This document shows positions 59,457 to 64,000 of a stretch of DNA of 64,000 nt, one piece after another. Below the pieces are notes generated by a model. The model did no database searches. It was not told where the DNA came from and saw only the letters and a list, made by a program, of their open reading frames with translations. Made by a program: the position numbers and the translations under genes. Positions within the stretch are counted from its first letter, which is position 1; every line of letters starts with the position of its first letter. The stretch is from the NCBI GenBank assembly GCA_002839995.1, contig PGZC01000005.1, positions 1 to 64,000 on the forward strand, read 5' to 3'. Source of the stretch: Gammaproteobacteria bacterium HGW-Gammaproteobacteria-4 (GTDB lineage: Bacteria; Pseudomonadota; Gammaproteobacteria; Xanthomonadales; Xanthomonadaceae).

Positions 59457-59900
59457 TTAGTGGGTCGGCGGAAGGCTTTGCAGATACGCGACCAGCGCGT
59501 CGAGATCTCCAGGCGATAGCGTCTTATAGCCCGACTTCAGCGCACGCGTTCGTGCCGATAGCGCTTCGGCGACCGCCGGGTCGGCGGTAATCCATTGCCG
59601 CAACTGGGAGGCGTCACGGCGCAAACCGACCCCATCCAGGGGGCTACGCGGATTGCCGATGTCAGCGACGGCATGGCAACGCGCGCAGCCTTGGGCGCGA
59701 TAGATCGCCTGCCCTCGCGCGGCCAGTGCGGATAGCGATGCCGCCGCCGCCGCGGGTTCACGTGCGTCAGATGATGCGTCGCGCGCAGCACGCGTGCGTT
59801 CTGTCGGCACACGGTTTTGCCAACCGGCCAATGCTGCCGCCAGCATCAGCAGCAGCATGCCGGTCGCCACTGCCAGCCATCGTGCGAGGCGTTCACGCAT
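59457..59900 (-). CDS. Membrane-anchored c-type cytochrome
   Basis: A 147-residue protein with an N-terminal signal anchor (about residues 8-28), an Ala/Arg-rich linker and one haem c site CARCH (C72, C75, H76). The end, LSPGDLDALVAYLQSLPPTH, is a typical C-terminal helix of class I cytochromes. I find no Met after the CxxCH, so the usual sixth haem ligand is missing; KSGYKTLS stands where the Met-containing loop is expected. It is 12 bp downstream of the ferric-reductase-like gene, so it is probably its electron partner. Confidence 0.85.
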   Translation of the reverse strand: MRERLARWLAVATGMLLLMLAAALAGWQNRVPTERTRAARDASSDAREPAAAAASLSALAARGQAIYRAQGCARCHAVADIGNPRSPLDGVGLRRDASQLRQWITADPAVAEALSARTRALKSGYKTLSPGDLDALVAYLQSLPPTH

Positions 59901-59912
59901 CGTCGTTCCCGT

Positions 59913-61259
59913 TCATGCCAGATCGAAAATCTCCGAATGCAGGTGGCGCAGCGGCACCGTCATCGCCTTGAGCGCGCACTCGGCGACCTGGATCATCGGC
60001 TGCGGCCCGCAAATGAAGTAGTGCAGGCCGGTGCGTTGATCGGGCAAATGCCGAACCAGAATGTCCGGCCGCAGCAGGCCGCGCTCACCGCGCCAGTCCG
60101 CCTCCGGCTCGCCCAGGATATGCACCAGGTGCAGGTTCAGACGCGTACCGAGCGCCTGCAGCTCTTCGCGAAAGAGCGTGTGCTGCCACAGGCGGTTGCC
60201 GTAAAAAAGCCACAGTGGCCGTGAGTCATTGCGATCCGCGAGCGCCCGCAACATGCTGATGATCGGTGCGATGCCGACGCCACCGGCGATAAACACCAAA
60301 CCCGATGCCGTCGGGTGACTATCGCAACTGAAGGCGCCGTAGGGCCCATCGACATAGGCGGTAGTGCCCGGCTTGCAGCGGGCAACGGCGGTCGAAAAAT
60401 CACCCAGTGCCTTGATGGTGAAGGTGATGGTGCCGGGCCGGGTGGGGCTCGATGCCAGCGAAAACGGATGCTCGCGCAGGGCGAACGGCGAGTTGCCGAG
60501 GCTCAACCAGGCGAATTGCCCGGGTAGGTAGTCGAATCCCGCATGGCCGACTGGCTCCAGGTTCAGGCTCACGCTACGGCCGTGTTCGGCGTGTACCGCA
60601 CACACCCGAAACGGGCGCCGCCGCAGTCGCCATGGCCTGAACAGACGCACGTGCACGATCAAGCCCAGCCATGCCAGCGACAACAGCGTCCAAGCCAGCC
60701 GTTTGCCTGGGCTGTTGAGCATGCGCGCCGCCATATCGACGTGGATCACCGCCAGCAGCAGCGCCAGTATCGCCATCACGGCGTGCACACGTCGCCAGCG
60801 GTCGTATTCGATGCCGAGACGTTTGCGCCACAGCGAGCTGACCAGCAATGCCGCGATCAGGATCAACGCCAGCCGGCCGATGCTGATCGCCGGTGCGGCG
60901 CGACGCGGATCGAGCGGCCCGACCGCACCCGGATCCAGCCCGCTGGCGATCAGCGCATGCAGCACGATCAACGCCAGCATCGCCAGCGCCAGATAGCGGT
61001 GAAAGAAATAAATCACATCAATGCCGAACGGCGCGCAGGCGCGTTTGAAGCGGGCGGTGAGCACAAACTGCACGCCCATCATCGCCACGCCGGCGTAGCC
61101 CAGGGTCATCGCGAAGTCCCAGGCAAAACCCGCAGCGCCCGGTTGCGGTGACCAATAGGCGAGCACCAGCGGCACCATGACCAGCGTCAGGTACACGGCG
61201 AGCCAGAATGCTGCTTGCGTGAGCGGGCGGATAGCGGCATCTCCCGGTATACAGCGCAC
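59913..61259 (-). CDS. Ferric reductase-like transmembrane flavocytochrome (FNR-type)
   Basis: A 448-residue membrane oxidoreductase. The N-terminal half has about six helices with paired His for two b haems (FFHRYLALAMLALIVLHALI and RVHAVMAILALLLAVIHVDM). The C-terminal half is a cytoplasmic FAD/NAD(P) reductase: GQFAWLSLGNSPFALREHPFSLAS for flavin, GPYGAF, GGVGIAPIISMLRAL for nucleotide and YFICGPQPM near the end. It moves electrons from NAD(P)H across the membrane, likely to the adjoining cytochrome c. Acceptor and direction are inferred. Confidence 0.9.
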   Translation of the reverse strand: MRCIPGDAAIRPLTQAAFWLAVYLTLVMVPLVLAYWSPQPGAAGFAWDFAMTLGYAGVAMMGVQFVLTARFKRACAPFGIDVIYFFHRYLALAMLALIVLHALIASGLDPGAVGPLDPRRAAPAISIGRLALILIAALLVSSLWRKRLGIEYDRWRRVHAVMAILALLLAVIHVDMAARMLNSPGKRLAWTLLSLAWLGLIVHVRLFRPWRLRRRPFRVCAVHAEHGRSVSLNLEPVGHAGFDYLPGQFAWLSLGNSPFALREHPFSLASSPTRPGTITFTIKALGDFSTAVARCKPGTTAYVDGPYGAFSCDSHPTASGLVFIAGGVGIAPIISMLRALADRNDSRPLWLFYGNRLWQHTLFREELQALGTRLNLHLVHILGEPEADWRGERGLLRPDILVRHLPDQRTGLHYFICGPQPMIQVAECALKAMTVPLRHLHSEIFDLA

Positions 61260-61348
61260 AGTATGTGCCGCCCGCGCCGTGATTTCAGCGCCGATTCACC
61301 CCATCGGCGCACACTGCGCGCTACGGTTTATCGCTGGAGGCGACCCGA

Positions 61349-61855
61349 ATGAATCCCCGGCTCTCGGTTACCACCCTTTTCCTGGGCGCACTTTTGTCGT
61401 GCGGCCAGCTCAGTGCGCAGGAGCATTACGCCTTCGGCTTCAGCCCGAACAGCGGCGATGTCTGGGTCGACGCCCGGCTGGGAGACTTCAACGTGTATGC
61501 CGCTGGCAATCTCGATGGCTTCGTCGATGAAGTGGTCGTGAGCTACGGCGCGCCACGCGTGCTGGTGCACGAGTATGTGGTCGATCGGCGCTGGCCACCT
61601 GGTGACGTCTATTACGCCTGCGCGCTGGCGCATTACAGTCACCGACCGTGCCGCGAGGTGCTCGATATCTGGGAGCACGACCATGGCCAAGGCTGGGGCG
61701 TCATCGCCAAGCGGCTCGGGATCAAGCCCGGTTCGGCCGAGTTTCACGCCATGAAGGCCGATCTGGGCAAATCCAAAGGCCGCTCAAAGGCGAAAGATGG
61801 CGGACGTGGAAACGGCAAGGGACGCGACAAGGATCGCGGCCCGCCCGGGCGCTGA
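61349..61855 (+). CDS. Secreted protein of uncharacterised family
   Basis: A 168-residue exported protein. Signal peptide 1-23 (GALLSCGQLSAQ), then a compact acidic/aromatic domain (about 25-130) with Cys in YYACALAHY and PCREVLD that may form a disulfide. GQGWGVIAKRLGIKPGSAEFHAMK is a phrase I recall from conserved hypothetical proteins of this class. The last 30 residues are a basic Lys/Gly-rich tail (KGRSKAKDGG). GGAGG (around 61334) precedes the ATG. Function unknown. Divergent from the flavocytochrome gene. Confidence 0.75.
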   Translation: MNPRLSVTTLFLGALLSCGQLSAQEHYAFGFSPNSGDVWVDARLGDFNVYAAGNLDGFVDEVVVSYGAPRVLVHEYVVDRRWPPGDVYYACALAHYSHRPCREVLDIWEHDHGQGWGVIAKRLGIKPGSAEFHAMKADLGKSKGRSKAKDGGRGNGKGRDKDRGPPGR

Positions 61856-62022
61856 GTGGGCACCTCGAGAAACCTGCTGCGCGACCCGATTGCTGCGTTG
61901 CGCGGTGCTCGGAATCCTCATGTACGAGAAAGTACACTGCGGTTCCTGCGCTCCGTGCGCCTTGTACTCGGGCCGCTCGCGACGGTTTTTCGAGGTGTCC
62001 GAGCCCAGTGCGCCGAATCCAG

Positions 62023-62337
62023 TTAGTTACCGCGACTGATGCTCGGATCGAGCAGCGGCAGTGCGCGCGCAATGTCGGTTTGACCGGTGCGCTCGATGTC
62101 GTCATGGCCGTAACTGCGGCCAGGGGCATTGGCGACACAACCGTCTTTGTCGCGGGCTTTCATCCGGGTGCCGGTGTCGCGGATGCAATGACGCTCGGCG
62201 CGCAGGTCGGGCTTGGTTTCGGCCGTTTTGCTGGCGAGGGTGTCCGGCTCGGGCGCAAGCTCCGGCTCGGCGGGTGCCTCAGCGTGCGCCAAGCTGAAGC
62301 CCAGCATCAGGGCGGTCATCAACAGGGCATTGCGCAT
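62023..62337 (-). CDS. Small secreted protein resembling the TonB-receptor plug N terminus
   Basis: A 104-residue exported protein. Signal peptide 1-19 (LMLGFSLAHA), an acidic/Pro linker (about 20-45), then a short folded part with two Cys (C51, C67) that may pair. The C-terminal segment, about residues 55-101, reads DTGTRMKARD then GRSYGHDDIERTGQTDIARALPLLDPSI. This recalls the start of TonB-dependent receptor plug domains (a TGSRI box followed by 'reDIertGatdiaeAL'), but there is no barrel. GGAG precedes the ATG. I know of no function; the resemblance is by eye only. Confidence 0.7.
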   Translation of the reverse strand: MRNALLMTALMLGFSLAHAEAPAEPELAPEPDTLASKTAETKPDLRAERHCIRDTGTRMKARDKDGCVANAPGRSYGHDDIERTGQTDIARALPLLDPSISRGN

Positions 62338-62588
62338 GGCGGTTTCTCCACGGTCGCGGGGAGTTCAGTCTATACCCGCGGCGGCGCCCGGAATCGGCCG
62401 TTTTTCAACACCCGCCTCGCTCAGTCCGGTGCCATTCAGGGTGGAGGCCTGTGCAATCGATTGGTCGATACGAGGGGCGTGACGACGCGATGTGCGCGGT
62501 CGGTGAGTTGCTGCGCCTGGCGGGAGAGGCTCGCCGCATCGGCCAGGGATGCTTCACAATGCGGCTTCGTTCATTATCGAAGCCGCCC

Positions 62589-63356
62589 GTGAAAATCACC
62601 ACGTTCAACGCCAATGGCTTGCGCTCGGCCGCGCGCAAGGGGTTCTTCGACTGGTTCGTGCAGCACGACGCCGATGTGTTGTGCGTGCAGGAAACCAAGG
62701 CGCAGGAACATCAGTTGCGCGAACCCGAACTGTGCCCGAACGGCTATCGCTCGTGGTTCAAGGACGCGACCACCCGCAAAGGCTACAGCGGGGTGGCGAT
62801 CTACGCCCGCCGCGAGCCGGATGAAATCCGCGATGCACTGGGTTGGGCGCCGTTCGATGACGAAGGCCGCTACATCGAGGCGCGCTTCGGCAACCTCAGC
62901 GTGGTCTCGCTGTACTTGCCGTCCGGCTCGTCCGGGCCGGAGCGGCAGGCATTCAAGTTCGCGGTGATGGACTGGATCGCGCCGATCTTTCGCGACTGGC
63001 TGCACAGTGGCCGCGATTACGTGATCTGCGGCGACTGGAACATCGTGCACACGCGCAAGGACATCCGCAACTGGGCCTCCAACCAGAAAAACTCCGGCTG
63101 CCTGCCGGAAGAACGGGCGTGGCTCGATGGCCTGATCAACACCGATGGCTGGGTGGACAGTTACCGGCATTTGCGCCCGGAGGCCGAGGAATACAGCTGG
63201 TGGTCGCAACGCGGCCAGGCGCGTGCCAACAACGTCGGCTGGCGGATCGACTACCAGATGGTGACGCCATCCTTGCGCGATCGCCTTCGCGACTGCGCGA
63301 TCCACCCCGAGCCGCGGTTCTCCGATCACGCGCCGTATGCGCTGGATCTGGCGTGA
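62589..63356 (+). CDS. xth: Exodeoxyribonuclease III (XthA type)
   Basis: A 255-residue AP endonuclease/3'-5' exonuclease of base-excision repair. VKITTFNANGLRSAARKGFF is the family start; catalytic residues appear in VQETKAQ (Glu), GDWNIVHT (Asp/Asn) and the final FSDHAPYALDL (Asp-His). GTG at 62589 is listed; an in-frame ATG at 62559 would add ten residues. The next gene overlaps its stop (GTGA). Confidence 0.92.
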   Translation: MKITTFNANGLRSAARKGFFDWFVQHDADVLCVQETKAQEHQLREPELCPNGYRSWFKDATTRKGYSGVAIYARREPDEIRDALGWAPFDDEGRYIEARFGNLSVVSLYLPSGSSGPERQAFKFAVMDWIAPIFRDWLHSGRDYVICGDWNIVHTRKDIRNWASNQKNSGCLPEERAWLDGLINTDGWVDSYRHLRPEAEEYSWWSQRGQARANNVGWRIDYQMVTPSLRDRLRDCAIHPEPRFSDHAPYALDLA

Positions 63357-64000
63357 GCGGCAAGCGGCTGCGAGCGCTCGCGCGCAATTTCGCGCAACCC
63401 GAAGCGCGCATCCTGTTCGCGATGGGCTTTGGCTGCGGTTTGCCGTTTTTGCTGGTCGGCCCGACCTTGTCGATCTGGCTGCGCGAAAGCGGCATGTCGC
63501 TGGGCGCGATCGGCTTGGTCGCCTACACCGGGCTTTTCTACGTGTTCAAGTTTCTATGGGCGCCGCTGCTGGATCGCTGGCAGGCACCGGGGCTGGCGCA
63601 TCTGGGGCGACGCCGTGGCTGGTTGCTCGCCGCGCAACTGCTGTTGATGGCCGGGCTGGGCGGCTTGGCGCTGCTTGGCCTGGATACCGCTGCGATGACG
63701 GTGTTCGTGGTGCTGCTGGCGATCACCGCGTTTGCCGGCGCGACCCAGGACACGGTGGTGGATGCGTACCGCATCGAGATCGCGCCGCTCGATCAACAGG
63801 GCACGCTGGCCGCCACCTATAGCCTTGGCTACCGGATCGGCCTGATCGTCGGCGGTGCCGGTGCCCTGTACGTGGCCGAATTCTGGGGTTGGCGCGTTGC
63901 CTACCTGACGATGGCGTTGCTGCTGCTGCCGGCGCTGTTGGCAACCGTGATGGCGCGCGAACCCGCCGCAACCGAGCCGCTGCGCAGGGAGCCGCTGCTG
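63353..64000 (+). CDS. ampG: AmpG-like muropeptide MFS permease, N-terminal part
   Basis: The first 216 codons of a major-facilitator protein; the gene continues beyond the window. It starts from a GTG overlapping the exonuclease stop. Helices appear as ILFAMGFGCGLPFLLVGPTL and others, with the AmpG-like phrases LGAIGLVAYTGLFYVFKFLW, APLLDRW, GATQDTVVDAYRIEI and YSLGYRIGLIVGGAGALYV. AmpG imports cell-wall muropeptides and influences beta-lactamase induction. Final assignment needs the rest of the gene. Confidence 0.85.
   Translation, partial: MSGKRLRALARNFAQPEARILFAMGFGCGLPFLLVGPTLSIWLRESGMSLGAIGLVAYTGLFYVFKFLWAPLLDRWQAPGLAHLGRRRGWLLAAQLLLMAGLGGLALLGLDTAAMTVFVVLLAITAFAGATQDTVVDAYRIEIAPLDQQGTLAATYSLGYRIGLIVGGAGALYVAEFWGWRVAYLTMALLLLPALLATVMAREPAATEPLRREPLL

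Overview
This 64 kb window is chromosomal DNA from a gammaproteobacterium and contains the replication origin. Three things point to the order Xanthomonadales (Lysobacterales). The core order is mnmE-yidC-rnpA-rpmH | dnaA-dnaN-recF-gyrB, followed by tonB-exbB-exbD-exbD-pdxJ as in Xanthomonas. The coding DNA is GC-rich. The short palindromes with a GTAGGAG...ACCCTGTG core also fit that group. I cannot resolve the family or genus. I saw no tRNA, rRNA, insertion sequence, prophage or CRISPR array.

Layout. (1) 1-6056: a leftward YadG/YadH-type ABC exporter cut by the window edge, a ferredoxin/flavodoxin-NADP reductase, then a tightly overlapped rightward five-gene operon (four-helix membrane protein, small XRE repressor, secreted TAP-type hydrolase, NatA, NatB). 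A promoter and two matching palindromic operators precede this operon. (2) 6057-16809: the origin region. mnmE, yidC, rnpA and rpmH run left and dnaA, dnaN, recF and gyrB run right. The dnaA-dnaN gap carries DnaA boxes and AT-rich DNA, and the 3' end of mnmE lies in a 141-bp tandem duplication. (3) 16967-25274: a UUP1 membrane protein with a RimK-like ATP-grasp ligase, an M48 lipoprotein protease, a TPR protein, the TonB-ExbB-ExbD-ExbD energy-transduction genes and pdxJ. (4) 25638-35001: a large periplasmic-sensor diguanylate cyclase, a 2OG-Fe(II) oxygenase, an MgtC/DUF4010 protein, the divergent phhA/lrp pair, lpxO and a DUF3179 protein. (5) 35270-46185: glnA behind a sigma-54 promoter with two NtrC sites, then recC-recB-recD. 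(6) 46262-64000: a ferritin-like/VIT1 iron transporter with a kelch protein, a SET methyltransferase facing an RLAN-type ATP-grasp ligase, a frameshifted FapA/DUF342 gene, an alpha/beta hydrolase, an M1 peptidase, ubiE, a GNAT, an ArsC-like protein, an S9 peptidase, a cytochrome c/flavocytochrome b pair, two small secreted proteins, an exonuclease III-type gene and the start of an AmpG-like permease.

How the parts work together. The core is housekeeping: replication initiation, translation, membrane insertion and double-strand-break repair. The accessory interest lies in three places. The first is the autoregulated hydrolase/NatAB operon. The second is a pair of separate ATP-grasp peptide-ligase loci (UUP1 + ligase; RLAN-ligase + SET). 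The third is a set of small secreted or membrane proteins, including one that resembles the N-terminal plug of TonB-dependent receptors. Functions were assigned by recognising motifs and families by eye. Residue numbers are my own counts from the start codon given.
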